Shown here piece after piece: positions 1 through 8,438 of a DNA stretch of 64,000 bases. Source of the DNA: Novosphingobium sp. 9. GTDB taxonomy: Bacteria; Pseudomonadota; Alphaproteobacteria; Sphingomonadales; Sphingomonadaceae. The notes beneath the pieces were generated by a model. The model was not told where the DNA came from, made no database searches, and was given only the letters and a program-made list of their open reading frames with translations. The stretch covers positions 806,501-870,500 of the forward strand of contig NZ_CP022707.1 of assembly GCF_025340265.1 (NCBI RefSeq), written 5' to 3'. The position numbers and the translations under genes are program-made. Every line of letters begins with the position of its first letter. Position 1 is the first letter of the stretch.

Positions 1-769
1 GATCGCGGCGCTCGAACACCAGTGTCTCGCCTTCGACATGGCTGGCGAGCGGCACCACCTGATCGATCGTGGCGAGGGTATCCGCCAGCGTGCCGGTGTG
101 GCTGAAGCCCTCGATCCCGGCAATCGGCGCTGTGACCTCGGCATTGTCGAGCAGCTCGCCGATCAGGTCTGCGGGCGTGAAGTCGCCGCTCGCCAGCACC
201 TCGAAGGTCAGCGTGGGGATGCGGTTGTAGTATTCGGCTAGGTTGAGGTTCTCGAACACCACATAGGCCAGATCGCGGTGGGCGGGCGTCATCGCTTCGC
301 CCTCGTTGGCGAGGATCAGCGGATCGGGCGCCTGATCGCCTTCGCCGGTGTGGATGCGCAGCGTGCCTGCCACTTTCAGGTCGCCCTCGGCCCCGCGCAG
401 CAGGTTGCCGTCGGCCCAGATGCGCCCGATCCCGCTGATCGGACGGCTGGCGAGGGCGACCGCGAAATTCGCCGAATAGGTATAGACGGCAAGCGCCGTC
501 GCGCCCTTGGTGCCGCCCTCGATGGTGGAATGCTCGATGAGATCGGTCGCCCAGATGATCGAGCCGCCCGTGCGCATCCGTCCGAAATGGCGCGGCAGGA
601 CCTGTCCATAGGTCGAATCGGTCGGCGTCAGGTCGGCGAGTCGCCCGCTGCTGCGCTGGCCCGAGCCGAACACGGCGCCGTCGATCTGGCGGCCCATCAG
701 CGCGCCGATCGCACCGCCGACCGGGCCGGCCAGCGCGGTGCCGATGGAACTGAAGACGAGAGTGGCCAT
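1..769 (-). CDS. GTA gp15-like tail/host-contact protein (5' part, runs off the window)
   Basis: The N-terminal 256 codons of a large tail-tip protein are present; the rest lies beyond base 1. The start ATG (769-767) follows the gp14 stop by 12 bases. The product begins MATLVFSSIGTALAGPVGG with the Gly/Ala-rich segment and 'GRQIDG' stretch typical of the gp15 family, and continues in frame to the window edge (for example 'TYGQVLPRHFGRMR' and 'GELLDNAEVTAPI'). In the RcGTA family this protein sits at the distal end of the tail and carries TIM-barrel and tail-tip (phage gpJ-like) modules; those domains would be outside the window. It is last in the GTA gene order seen here, as expected. Confidence 0.85.
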   Translation of the reverse strand, partial: MATLVFSSIGTALAGPVGGAIGALMGRQIDGAVFGSGQRSSGRLADLTPTDSTYGQVLPRHFGRMRTGGSIIWATDLIEHSTIEGGTKGATALAVYTYSANFAVALASRPISGIGRIWADGNLLRGAEGDLKVAGTLRIHTGEGDQAPDPLILANEGEAMTPAHRDLAYVVFENLNLAEYYNRIPTLTFEVLASGDFTPADLIGELLDNAEVTAPIAGIEGFSHTGTLADTLATIDQVVPLASHVEGETLVFERRD

Positions 770-781
770 GCGGAAAAGTCC

Positions 782-1207
782 TCAGGTCAGGGAAGGGGGG
801 AGAAGCCGCCAGCGGGACAGCACCGGCCACGGATCGGGCAGCGGGGTGACGACGACCTTGCGCAACCCGGCATGGGCATGGACGATGCGCTGCGGTGCGA
901 GCGCGATGGCGACATGCACTTGCGTAGGGGCGGGGCGCAGGATCAGCACGTCGCCGGGTTGGCGCGGTGCTTCGGCGGGCACGAAGCCCGAGGCATGCAT
1001 CCACGTCTCGACGTCGGGTTGCGTCAGCGAACGCAGCGGATAGCCGTTGGGGAGGTGCGGCGCGGCGCCGATCCCGCGCAGTGCCGCGTCGAGCAGGCCC
1101 ACGCAGTCCAGCCCGGTCTCGCGCGTCCGCCCATGCAGGCGAAAGCGGGTGCCTGCGAACGCCAGCGCCGCTTCGGCGAGTGCGTCTCCTGTCGTCGCGC
1201 CGCTCAC
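782..1207 (-). CDS. GTA gp14-like NlpC/P60 peptidase
   Basis: A 141-residue NlpC/P60-family cysteine peptidase, probably the tail-associated cell-wall hydrolase that lets the particle cross peptidoglycan. The catalytic Cys is C35 in 'TGLDCVGLLDAAL' and the His is H98 in 'TQVHVAIAL', the usual order for the family. The start is a GTG (1207-1205) whose GTGA overlaps the TGA of gp13, so the two are translationally coupled; the reading frame stays open further upstream inside gp13, but that part looks like shadow sequence. The position between gp13 and gp15 matches RcGTA. Confidence 0.9.
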   Translation of the reverse strand: MSGATTGDALAEAALAFAGTRFRLHGRTRETGLDCVGLLDAALRGIGAAPHLPNGYPLRSLTQPDVETWMHASGFVPAEAPRQPGDVLILRPAPTQVHVAIALAPQRIVHAHAGLRKVVVTPLPDPWPVLSRWRLLPPSLT

Positions 1208-2031
1208 GATGCGCCCGGCGAAGGATAGCGGGTGAGCAGGTCGTTGCCCGGAAGATAAGGTTCTGCGCGGAAGTTTATCGCGTTGCCGAAGCGACCGGCG
1301 CAAGTCTCCAGCGTGTGATCGCAGCCCTGCCGCAGCATCACGCGCGTGCCGATGGCGGGGGGCGGATCGACGGGTCGGTCGAGCACCAGCGCGCCCTGCG
1401 CCGTAGCCGCCACGATCATCGCGCTCTCGTCGCACTGCGCGCCATCGATCCAGCGCAAGGTGCCGCCGATATGCGTGCCGGTATCCGGGGCGGGGAAGAG
1501 TGTCACCGCGTTGGCTTCGGCATCGAAGGCTGCCAGCGTGCGCTCAGAGGTGAAGCGTACCGCGCCGAGATTGCAGCCCGGTCCGCAGAACGCAGCGCGG
1601 CAGGTCGGGCTGGTCCTTGGCACCAGATCGCGCTCCAGCTCGGCCTTGCGCGAGACGAGCTGGGCGGAGAACTGCCCGGCCTCTTCGGACACGGTGCCGA
1701 GCGACCCGGCATAGAGCAGTGCGCTCTCGCCGCTCTCCCAGTCGACCAGCCCGATCCGCACCTGTGCATCGTCGAAGCGCCCGGCGGCAAGGTCGGGAGA
1801 CGAGATCGAATCGTGGCTGAGCGCGCCTTCCACTTCGGCGCTGTCGTCCGAAAGGTCCGCCGACTTGCGGATTGAGGAGGGCACCATGCCGGGCGAGGCG
1901 CGGTGGAGTACGCCCTCCAGCCACAGGTCGCGGTCGTGCGTCGTGAAGCCCAGCGTCACCCCGTCGCGGCGCAGGATGCGAAGGTACGTGGCGGCGGTTT
2001 CGAGATCGCCGGAGAACCAGGTGCGGGTCAT
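1204..2031 (-). CDS. GTA gp13-like DUF2163 (BR0599-type) tail protein
   Basis: A 275-residue tail-tip protein of the DUF2163/phage BR0599 family. It begins MTRTWFSGDLETAATYLRIL and contains the family-typical 'TLGFTTHDRDLWLEGV' and the C-terminal Cys-rich region 'CRAAFCGPGCNLGAVRFT' plus 'QGCDHTLETCAGRFGNAINF'. Conserved cysteines there suggest a metal- or cluster-binding knob, as described for the RcGTA hub protein (family knowledge, not visible here). The ATG at 2031 overlaps the gp12 stop by 4 bases and its own stop overlaps gp14, so gp12-gp13-gp14 are tightly coupled. Confidence 0.9.
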   Translation of the reverse strand: MTRTWFSGDLETAATYLRILRRDGVTLGFTTHDRDLWLEGVLHRASPGMVPSSIRKSADLSDDSAEVEGALSHDSISSPDLAAGRFDDAQVRIGLVDWESGESALLYAGSLGTVSEEAGQFSAQLVSRKAELERDLVPRTSPTCRAAFCGPGCNLGAVRFTSERTLAAFDAEANAVTLFPAPDTGTHIGGTLRWIDGAQCDESAMIVAATAQGALVLDRPVDPPPAIGTRVMLRQGCDHTLETCAGRFGNAINFRAEPYLPGNDLLTRYPSPGAS

Positions 2032-4364
2032 GCGGCCTCCCGAATCTCGACGACGGGCACGCTCGGCGCCTCGCCTGCGGCAAAGGCCGCGCCGGAGACT
2101 TCGAGCTGGTCCTCGGCAAAGCGCACCGGCACGTCGAAAAGGAACCCGGCGCGCACGTCGAGACCGGAGGCAGGCGCGGCGTCGAAGCGGATCGTGCCGC
2201 CGTCGAGCAGGGTCCAGCCTTGCGTCTGCACGACACCGCCCACCGCGACCTGCACGGACGGCGCATCGGGCCGGGTCACGCGGCGCACCTGCTGCGCATC
2301 GCCCTCGCCATAGCGCTTCACCAGCGCGAAATCGGTGGCGAGGCCGTCTCCGGTGCCGAGCAGCTGGTCGCGCGCGCCGGGCACGCCGACCATCCCGGCC
2401 GAGCTGTAGTCGCTGGGATCGCGCAGGCGGAAACCGCGCGCCGAGCCGCGCCGCGCGCGGAAGAAGGCGATCAGCTCGCCCAGCTCCGCATCGGAGCGCA
2501 CGCCGGGGCCGACATCGAAGCGCAGCCGCGCGTTCGACCACAGAGAATTGCGTCGCTCGAAGCCCGAGGCGGTGATCGAGACGCTGGTCGAAAACTCCGG
2601 AATCACCGTGGCGTCGCGGCCCAGCGCGAGCGGGTAGAGCACATCGTCGAAGGCCTGCATGTCATCGTCTCCGCTGATAGTAGGCAAGCGCACGTATCCG
2701 TCGCGCGCGACCTGCGGCAGCGCCCAGATCACGATCTCGTGCGGGCTGCGCGCGAATGCCTCGTCGATCCCGGCATCGATCCGGCGCCACTGGTCGGCAT
2801 TGGCGGGATCGAGCACGAAGCCTGCCAGATAGTCCTGCTCCGTCGCCGGATAGCCGAGCCGCGCATCGACTTCGGCGTGTGCGGTGCGGCGGTGGCCATC
2901 GGCGCCTGTGGTCAGCCAGTCGTAGTCCTCGACCTGAAGGCGGTCGAAGGCCGGGGCGGCCCAGCCCAGCGGCAGGTTGGCGCGCTTCAGTTCGGGCATG
3001 TCGGGCGCGAGCAGCGTGGGCGTGAACACCAGCGCGAGCGCTTCGACCGGGGCAGGGGCCACGGCGGCGCGCACGGCGGAAACCAGCGCGGCGGTGGAAG
3101 CGGCGAGCATCGCGCCCGCCGCATCGAGCAGCGCGGTCTGTGCGGCGCTCAAGGGCGCGCGCATGTCGGGGATCGCCACCGGCGCGCCGCCGAACGCAGC
3201 CTTTGCGGCATCGTCGTAAAGGCAGATGCGCCCGGCCGCGAAAGTCCACCACCACGGCTCGCCGATCTGGAAGCGCACCGGCGCGCCCGCCTCGGCCATC
3301 AGCGTCGCGAAGGCCTCGGCCACACCGCGCAGCCACGCCATCGCCGCGCCGTTCGCGGGGGAAAGCAGGGTCGAGGGCGGTTCCCAGCCGGTCAGCGCCG
3401 GATTGCCGAGATGGTCGCGCTGTTGCCATGCGGGCGGGCAATGCTGCGCCAGCACTTCGTAGGAGAGCGAGGCCACCGGACTGAAGCCCATCGCCACCGC
3501 CTCGGAGAAGAAGGCGGCATGCCAGGCGCGGGTCGGGGTGTTCAGCACGTCCCCGGAAGCGCCGACAAGGAACGCGTCGTCGCTCGCGCCGAGCCCGAAG
3601 TAATGGCTCATTCCCACGTAGTGGACGATCGAGCCGCGATAGCCGAGCTGGCGGATCGCGCGCAGCAGCCGCGACGGCGTCTGCACGCCCTGATCGTCGA
3701 ACCCGGTGGCGATGGCGAGGCCGTGGGGCGGGATCATCACGTCGCCGATTTCCAGCATCGCCCGCGCCCCGTCGCAGCGGATCTGCGACAGTTCGATCCA
3801 GCCTTCGCGCGGCGCATCGAGCGCGGCGGTGCTCGCCCCGTCATAGCCCGGCGGCGCGAAGGAGATGAACATCCGGTCGATATCGCCCGCCCAGACCGGA
3901 TCGGCATCGGCGGGCAGCGAAAAGCCGCCGTCGAGGGCCGAGAAGTTCAGCGTGATCGTGGCGTCCTCGCCCGCTCCTTCGGCGTAGTTCCACAGCCGCA
4001 CGTACCAGGTCCGCGCCGCGCCGCTTTCGTTGCGTCCCTCGATGGTCAGCGTCGGGCCGTTCACGGCATCGAGCGGCACCACGCCGGAAGACCGCCAGCG
4101 CAACGACAGCGAGGTGTGGCGATAATCGCGGTCTGTCCTGTAGCCGAGTAGCGGGTGGTCGAGCGTGTCGGCGCTGTCCCAGATCAGCCCGCCAAGGTCG
4201 GCATGGCGCAGGAACGTCGCCTCGATCCGCAGCGCGTCGGGCGCGGTGGCGACGACGCTCGCCATCATCGGGCGGGGGAAGTTAACGGTCCAGAAGCGCG
4301 GATCGAAGCGCTCGATCCAGTCGCTGTCCTGTCCCTGTCGTTTGGAAGCGAGCCAGAAGGCCAT
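2028..4364 (-). CDS. GTA gp12-like DUF2460 tail protein with a long N-terminal extension
   Basis: A 778-residue protein. The C-terminal ~210 residues (from 'MQAFDDVLYPLALGRDATVIPEF') are a DUF2460/TIGR02217 domain, the gp12 distal-tail protein of RcGTA. The first ~550 residues are an extra region, rich in W/Y and alpha/beta in look, with segments such as 'GYRGSIVHYVGMSHYFG', 'SYEVLAQHCPPAW' and 'FQIGEPWWWTFAAGR' that resemble a glycosidase-like TIM barrel. RcGTA gp12 itself is only about 200 residues, so this is a fused or extended form; similar long forms are known to me from sphingomonad GTA clusters and tailed phages. The function of the extension (tail decoration or glycan contact) is inference. 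Confidence 0.85.
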   Translation of the reverse strand: MAFWLASKRQGQDSDWIERFDPRFWTVNFPRPMMASVVATAPDALRIEATFLRHADLGGLIWDSADTLDHPLLGYRTDRDYRHTSLSLRWRSSGVVPLDAVNGPTLTIEGRNESGAARTWYVRLWNYAEGAGEDATITLNFSALDGGFSLPADADPVWAGDIDRMFISFAPPGYDGASTAALDAPREGWIELSQIRCDGARAMLEIGDVMIPPHGLAIATGFDDQGVQTPSRLLRAIRQLGYRGSIVHYVGMSHYFGLGASDDAFLVGASGDVLNTPTRAWHAAFFSEAVAMGFSPVASLSYEVLAQHCPPAWQQRDHLGNPALTGWEPPSTLLSPANGAAMAWLRGVAEAFATLMAEAGAPVRFQIGEPWWWTFAAGRICLYDDAAKAAFGGAPVAIPDMRAPLSAAQTALLDAAGAMLAASTAALVSAVRAAVAPAPVEALALVFTPTLLAPDMPELKRANLPLGWAAPAFDRLQVEDYDWLTTGADGHRRTAHAEVDARLGYPATEQDYLAGFVLDPANADQWRRIDAGIDEAFARSPHEIVIWALPQVARDGYVRLPTISGDDDMQAFDDVLYPLALGRDATVIPEFSTSVSITASGFERRNSLWSNARLRFDVGPGVRSDAELGELIAFFRARRGSARGFRLRDPSDYSSAGMVGVPGARDQLLGTGDGLATDFALVKRYGEGDAQQVRRVTRPDAPSVQVAVGGVVQTQGWTLLDGGTIRFDAAPASGLDVRAGFLFDVPVRFAEDQLEVSGAAFAAGEAPSVPVVEIREAA

Positions 4365-4379
4365 TTCTGTTTCCCCCCC

Positions 4380-4958
4380 TCAGCGCTCGTTCAGCGCGCG
4401 GCGCACGGCGCTGGCGATCTGCCGCGAGGAGCGGCGCAGCGATTGCGGCACGCTGGCGCCGCGCGCGCCGGTCATGTTGATGGCGACGCTGACCGAACGC
4501 CCGCCGCTCGAACCGGACGCCCCGCTGTCGATGCGTCCGGCGGAGGTCGGCACGAACAGTTCCGGCCCGCGCTCGCCCACCACATAGGCGCTGCCCGGCG
4601 CGACATTGCCGCCGGTCGCGCGGCCCGGCAGGCCGAGCAGCGAGGTGACGAGCCCGCCAAGGCTGGCGCTGCCGGTGCCCGCCGATGTGCCGACACCGGC
4701 GCTGCCACCGACCAGCCCTTGCGCGGCGCTGGCGGCGATCTCGCCCAGCGCGTTCACCGCCACGCGCTTCAGGTCGTCGAAGCCGAGGCTGCCTTGTTTG
4801 ATCGCCGAGGCGAGGCTGGATTGCAGCGAGGAGCCCGCCCTGGTGAAGCCGCCGGTCAGGTCGCCGTCGATCTGCTTGCGCATGGCGGCGATGTCCTGCG
4901 CGAAGCCGTCGGTGGAGGCGCGCACGTCGATAATCAGGCTGTCGGCATCATCGGCCAT
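4380..4958 (-). CDS. GTA gp11-like short tail tape measure protein
   Basis: A 192-residue tape-measure protein that sets tail length and is ejected with the DNA. It begins MADDADSLIIDVRASTDGF, has an N-terminal helical part ('FAQDIAAMRKQIDGDLTGGF'), a Gly/Ser/Ala-rich hydrophobic middle ('ASAAQGLVGGSAG') and a basic C-terminus ('RRSSRQIASAVRRALNER'). The 'VVGERGPELFVP' motif at about residues 125-136 is common in tape measures. It is very short, in keeping with GTA gp11 (about 220 residues) and not with a full phage tape measure. Its ATG overlaps the end of gp10.1 by 11 bases. Confidence 0.85.
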   Translation of the reverse strand: MADDADSLIIDVRASTDGFAQDIAAMRKQIDGDLTGGFTRAGSSLQSSLASAIKQGSLGFDDLKRVAVNALGEIAASAAQGLVGGSAGVGTSAGTGSASLGGLVTSLLGLPGRATGGNVAPGSAYVVGERGPELFVPTSAGRIDSGASGSSGGRSVSVAINMTGARGASVPQSLRRSSRQIASAVRRALNER

Positions 4959-5157
4959 GGTCGTTGTCCATCATCTGGGTGAGAGTGTCGCGGTCGATCC
5001 CGGTACTGGCCGGAGTTCCGGCAGCGTCAGCGGTCAGGCCGAGGCAGTCGGCGAGTTCGGCGGGCGTGGCGCGCCAGAACTCGTCGGGGCGCCAGCCGAG
5101 CGTGCGGGCGGCCAGCGCGCAGAGCCGGGGCGCGGTCTCGGTAAAGGTCCGGCTCAC
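4948..5157 (-). CDS. GTA gp10.1-like tail assembly chaperone
   Basis: A 69-residue protein of the short phage tail assembly chaperone family (TIGR02216/PF09550 type), which loads the tape measure before tail-tube polymerisation. The core 'TLGWRPDEFWRATPAELADCLG' is the family signature. It overlaps gp10 upstream by 4 bases and gp11 downstream by 11 bases, the arrangement expected for a chaperone/tape-measure pair. Confidence 0.85.
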   Translation of the reverse strand: MSRTFTETAPRLCALAARTLGWRPDEFWRATPAELADCLGLTADAAGTPASTGIDRDTLTQMMDNDHGR

Positions 5158-5468
5158 GCGGTGCCCTTGACGATCTGGCCGAGCAGCACCCGCAAGGGCG
5201 CGATGCAGGCGGCCAGTCCGCCTTCGGCCACGGCTTCGCAGAACGCTTCGCGGCTGAAGGCAGCGCGGTCCGTCAGGCAGTGCCAGAACAGCGCGGCCAT
5301 CTCGGTCAGGCGCAAATCGCCGTCGCCCGCCCGCTCGACCAGCGCCAGCAGCGGGCCAAGCTCGGCCTCGGCAGCGACCAGCGCGGTGAAGCTGGGACGC
5401 AGGCGATGCGCCACACCGCCGAGCACCAGCGCCGTCTCACCGCGCAGGAGATTGGCCTCAAGGCTCAC
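5154..5468 (-). CDS. GTA gp10-like protein (GTA-gp10 family)
   Basis: A 104-residue protein of the GTA-gp10 family. The core is 'LVLGGVAHRLRPSFTALVAAEAELGPLLALVERAG' followed by a helical segment 'MAALFWHCLTDRAAFSREAF'. Family members lie between the major tail protein and the tail chaperone and act in tail assembly; the exact role is not clear. The start ATG overlaps the gp9 stop by 4 bases and the stop overlaps gp10.1 by 4 bases. Confidence 0.85.
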   Translation of the reverse strand: MSLEANLLRGETALVLGGVAHRLRPSFTALVAAEAELGPLLALVERAGDGDLRLTEMAALFWHCLTDRAAFSREAFCEAVAEGGLAACIAPLRVLLGQIVKGTA

Positions 5469-5872
5469 GCGGCGGCGACCGCGCCCGAGCTTTCCAGCTG
5501 GAGCGTGTAGTTGCGCTCGCCGTTGAAATCGCCCGCATAGTCGAGCCGCTGGACAAGGAAGCGTCCGCGCAGCTTCTCGCCGTCCTCGAAGCTCAGTTCG
5601 TAATCGTCGAGCGTGCCCGCCATGGCATTGGCGCGCACGCGGGCTTCGGCGGTGCTGCCGAGGAAAATGCCCGCCGCGCTGACCGAAACGGCGCGCACGC
5701 CCGCGCCCGAAAGCAGCTCGCGCCAGCCGCCCGAATCCTTGCTGGTGACGACCACCGCATCGCCCGTCACCGACATCTGCGTGGTGCGCAGGCCTGCGAC
5801 GGTCTGATAGGCGGCGGGGGTGGCGCCGTCGGAAATCTTGAGAAGGAAGGCGCTGCCTTTCTGGGCGGTCAT
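5465..5872 (-). CDS. GTA gp9-like major tail (tube) protein
   Basis: A 135-residue tail-tube protein (TIGR02126/gp9 type; RcGTA gp9 is about 137 residues). It begins MTAQKGSAFLLKISDG and carries the family-typical 'TVAGLRTTQMSVTGDAVVVTSKDSGGWRELLSGAGVR' region and the C-terminal beta strands 'DGEKLRGRFLVQRLDYAGDFNGERNYTLQLESSG'. The reading frame stays open upstream but the family start is the ATG at 5872, preceded by AGGAGACTTCCC on the minus strand, a good ribosome binding site. Confidence 0.92.
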   Translation of the reverse strand: MTAQKGSAFLLKISDGATPAAYQTVAGLRTTQMSVTGDAVVVTSKDSGGWRELLSGAGVRAVSVSAAGIFLGSTAEARVRANAMAGTLDDYELSFEDGEKLRGRFLVQRLDYAGDFNGERNYTLQLESSGAVAAA

Positions 5873-5915
5873 GGGAAGTCTCCTCGAAATGGCGGGGAAA
5901 GTTGAACAGGCGAAA

Positions 5916-6305
5916 TCAGGCGGCGAGCAGGCGGAAGCGGTATTCGAGCAGGATCGCACGGCGGCTTTCGCCACGCTGTTCGGCACGGGCGCGCAGGAAG
6001 GTGGTGGAGGCGATCGAGAAGGCGTCCTGCTGGCGCGGCAAGCTCTCGATCCGCTCTTCCAGCGCGGCGACGAGATCGGCAGCGGCATCGGGGGCATCGC
6101 CCCGGCACTGCAGTTCGAGCGCGACGCGCACCTCGCGACCTTTCGCGGTCTTGCAGCTCCAGTCAGCGCTGGAACTGGCCGAAATGGCGATCCACGGCAG
6201 GCTGGTGCGGCCGGGCGCTTCCTCGGTCAGGGCGTTGAGTTCGCCCGCCAGAGTGGGATCGCCGGCCAGCCAGTCGAGCAGGGCGGCGCGCAGGGGCACT
6301 TCCAT
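5916..6305 (-). CDS. GTA gp8-like tail completion protein (DUF3168)
   Basis: A 129-residue DUF3168 protein, the gp8 tail-terminator/completion protein that joins tail to head. It begins MEVPLRAALLDWLAGDPTLAG and ends with 'RAILLEYRFRLLAA', both typical for the family. The ATG at 6305 is chosen because it starts the domain; the open frame continues upstream only as shadow of gp6/gp7. It lies 23 bases after the gp7-position gene. Confidence 0.88.
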   Translation of the reverse strand: MEVPLRAALLDWLAGDPTLAGELNALTEEAPGRTSLPWIAISASSSADWSCKTAKGREVRVALELQCRGDAPDAAADLVAALEERIESLPRQQDAFSIASTTFLRARAEQRGESRRAILLEYRFRLLAA

Positions 6306-6328
6306 GGCGTATCCTTTCGTCGGTAGGG

Positions 6329-6502
6329 TCAGCGTGGCGCGGTGGGCCAGAGCAGGTCGGCGCGGCGCCAGCGGCTTTCGTCGCCTGCGCGTTCCAGCGC
6401 CCGCGTCTGCGCGGCAGCCTCGGCGAGCGCGGCGGCCTTGTCGGTGAGGTGCCGGGCGAACGCGTCGAAATCGGTTCTGGCGGTAAGCGCAGACCCGCTC
6501 AT
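6329..6502 (-). CDS. Small protein in the gp7 position of the GTA cluster
   Basis: A 57-residue protein (MSGSALTARTDFDAFARHLT..., ending LLWPTAPR). It is largely helical and Ala/Arg-rich ('DKAAALAEAAAQTRALERAG'). It overlaps the gp6 stop by 4 bases, which supports real translation. I recognise no domain; the location between gp6 and gp8 suggests a shortened head-tail joining protein in the place of RcGTA gp7. Confidence 0.65.
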   Translation of the reverse strand: MSGSALTARTDFDAFARHLTDKAAALAEAAAQTRALERAGDESRWRRADLLWPTAPR

Positions 6503-7050
6503 GCCAGCCGCATCCGCCTCCAGGGGCGCCACAGCGCAGCCACCGAGGCGGGCGGCAGTGGCGCGGCGCCTCCGTTCTCGCGCTCGCGGTGCTGGTGCGC
6601 GGCGAGGCGGATGAGGCCGTGGCGCAGGCCATCGGGCAGCATGTCCCAGCTGGCGGTGAGCCCGGCGGTGAAGCGGACCGCCAGCTGCGTCGCATTCGCG
6701 CTTGCCAGCAGGCGCACGCAGCCGGTGCCGTCGGTGTCGAGGTCTGCCTCCCACGCGGCGGAAGACAGCGCGGTGCGGGTGCCGTCCGCGGCGATCGCCT
6801 CGATCGCGGTGATCGCCTGCACGGGCCGCGTCGCCAGACGCTGCCAGCGCCCGGACCATGCGGGGAGGCGTTCCTCGCAACCGGCCTCCAGCGGCATCGT
6901 GCCGGTGAAGCCCTCGCAGACATCGAGGCTGGCGTCGAGCAGGTCGCCCAGCACGGCATCGTCGTGCGCGGTGGTGATGCCCAGCCATTGCTTAAGCTCG
7001 GCGAGCGCCGTGCCCGGCAGCGTCGCGGGCGAGAGGATGACGCGGTTCAT
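6499..7050 (-). CDS. GTA gp6-like head-tail connector
   Basis: A 183-residue head-tail connector of the phage adaptor type. The N-terminus 'LAELKQWLGITTAHDDAVLGDLLDASLDVCEGFTG' is the classic helical motif of this family (helix, then DD.L..LL..A...CE.FTG). A beta-rich middle ('VQAITAIEAIAADG') and a C-terminal 'LPDGLRHGLIRLAAHQHRERE' helix follow. It comes 163 bases after the capsid gene, with a hairpin between them. Confidence 0.88.
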   Translation of the reverse strand: MNRVILSPATLPGTALAELKQWLGITTAHDDAVLGDLLDASLDVCEGFTGTMPLEAGCEERLPAWSGRWQRLATRPVQAITAIEAIAADGTRTALSSAAWEADLDTDGTGCVRLLASANATQLAVRFTAGLTASWDMLPDGLRHGLIRLAAHQHRERENGGAAPLPPASVAALWRPWRRMRLA

Positions 7051-7146
7051 CGAAGTCTCCGATCAGGCGCGAAAGGGAATGGGCAGGAAGAAAAGGCCCG
7101 CGCCGCCGGAAGGGGGCTAACCCTAAGGGGGCAGCGGCGCGGGCCG

Positions 7147-7183
7147 GCGGCGGCAGGACAGGGAGGGGGTATCCTGCCGCCGC
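7147..7183 (-). promoter_or_regulatory. 12-bp GC hairpin between capsid and gp6
   Basis: A perfect 12-bp inverted repeat (GCGGCGGCAGGA 7147-7158 / TCCTGCCGCCGC 7172-7183) with a 13-nt loop, 30 bases past the capsid stop. No T run follows it, so it is not a full intrinsic terminator. A stem here could stabilise the capsid end of the message or lower read-through, so that the capsid is made in excess of gp6-gp15; this role is inference. Confidence 0.5.
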
Positions 7184-7213
7184 GTCACCTCGTCAGCGGA
7201 TCAGCAGATCCGA

Positions 7214-8356
7214 TCAGGCTGCGATGCGCAGCAGCTTGATCGCGTCCGAATCGAGCACCTGCCCGCCGATGCGCTTGGTCGCGTAGAAGTGGACGAAGGG
7301 CTTGTTGGTGAAGGGATCGCGCAGGATCGCGGTGGCCGAGCGTTCGGCGATCAGATAGCCCGCGCGGAAGTTGCCGAAGGCGACCGGGAAGCTGCCCGCC
7401 GCGACATCGGGCATGTCCTCGGCCTCGACCACCGGATAGCCCAGCAGGCGGTTGGGCTGGCCTTCCATCAGGCCCGGCTGCCACAGGAACGAGCCGTCCG
7501 CCGCCTTCAGCTTGCGCACCACCGCCAGCGTTGCCGAGTTCATCACCCAGCTTGCGCCCTGCCGGTGCCCGGCCTTGAGCGAGTGGACGAGGTCGATCAG
7601 CTTCAGTTCGGGCGAAGTGTCGAAGCCTGCCGCATCGCCGGACTTGAGGTATTGCAGCTTGCCGAAGGCGCGCACTGTGTCTGCCTCGCTGGTGGCTTCG
7701 GCGGCGAGGAAGCCCTTGGGCTGGTTGATGCCGGTGCCGTTGATGAAGGCGCCGCCTTCGGCACGGGCGAACTCCATGGCGATCTCGTCCGCCAGCCACG
7801 ACTGAATATCGAACCCGGCATCGTCGAGCATCGCCTGGCTGGCCGCCGGATTGGCGTAGAGTTCACCGGTCGGCGGGGCGATTTCGGCGAAGCTGGGCGT
7901 GGCGGTCTCGGCGCGGGTGGCGACTTCGCTGACCCAGCCGGATGCGGTGCCGCCGGTGGTGATAAGCTTGCGATAGCCCGCCGTGCCGGTCTGCACGACT
8001 TGCGCGATGGAGCGGATCGGGCTGATGTTCTTGAGGCGGCTGGCGATCAGCGCGTCGATCTCGCGCGGCACGGCATAGCCGCCATCGGCAGCGATAGCGC
8101 CGGAGATCGACTTCAGTTCGGTCTCGCGGCCACGGCGCAGATAGCCCTCGACGAAGCCTTTGACTTCGAGGCTGGGCGGGGCCGAGGCGGCGCCTTCGAT
8201 CATCGGGCGGGCGGCGGCGCGGCTGACGCGGTCGAGCCGGGCCTTCACGTCCTCGACATCGGTGCGCAGCGCCGTGACTGCGGCATCGGTGGCGTCCTGG
8301 CGGGCGACGAGGTCGAACGAGGAGTCGAGGGCCTCGACCGGGGGCGTGATTTCCAT
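7214..8356 (-). CDS. GTA gp5-like HK97-family major capsid protein
   Basis: A 380-residue HK97-fold major capsid protein. A helical scaffold-like N-terminus (about residues 15-55, 'ALRTDVEDVKARLDRVSRAA') is followed by the mature shell part from about residue 80 ('SISGAIAADGGYAVPREIDALI'). Family segments include 'GFDIQSWLADEIAMEFARAEGGAFINGTGINQPKGFL' and 'FGNFRAGYLIAERSATAILRDPFTNKPFVHFYATKRIGGQV'. The gp4 protease is expected to remove the N-terminal part. It is the best-conserved gene of the cluster. Confidence 0.95.
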   Translation of the reverse strand: MEITPPVEALDSSFDLVARQDATDAAVTALRTDVEDVKARLDRVSRAAARPMIEGAASAPPSLEVKGFVEGYLRRGRETELKSISGAIAADGGYAVPREIDALIASRLKNISPIRSIAQVVQTGTAGYRKLITTGGTASGWVSEVATRAETATPSFAEIAPPTGELYANPAASQAMLDDAGFDIQSWLADEIAMEFARAEGGAFINGTGINQPKGFLAAEATSEADTVRAFGKLQYLKSGDAAGFDTSPELKLIDLVHSLKAGHRQGASWVMNSATLAVVRKLKAADGSFLWQPGLMEGQPNRLLGYPVVEAEDMPDVAAGSFPVAFGNFRAGYLIAERSATAILRDPFTNKPFVHFYATKRIGGQVLDSDAIKLLRIAA

Positions 8357-8438
8357 GGGGCATTCACCTTTCGGGTTGGCCGCGACTGGGCGGCGTTGGG
8401 CATCGATTGTGCGTTGGCAGTGGAAGCAACCGGCGAGG

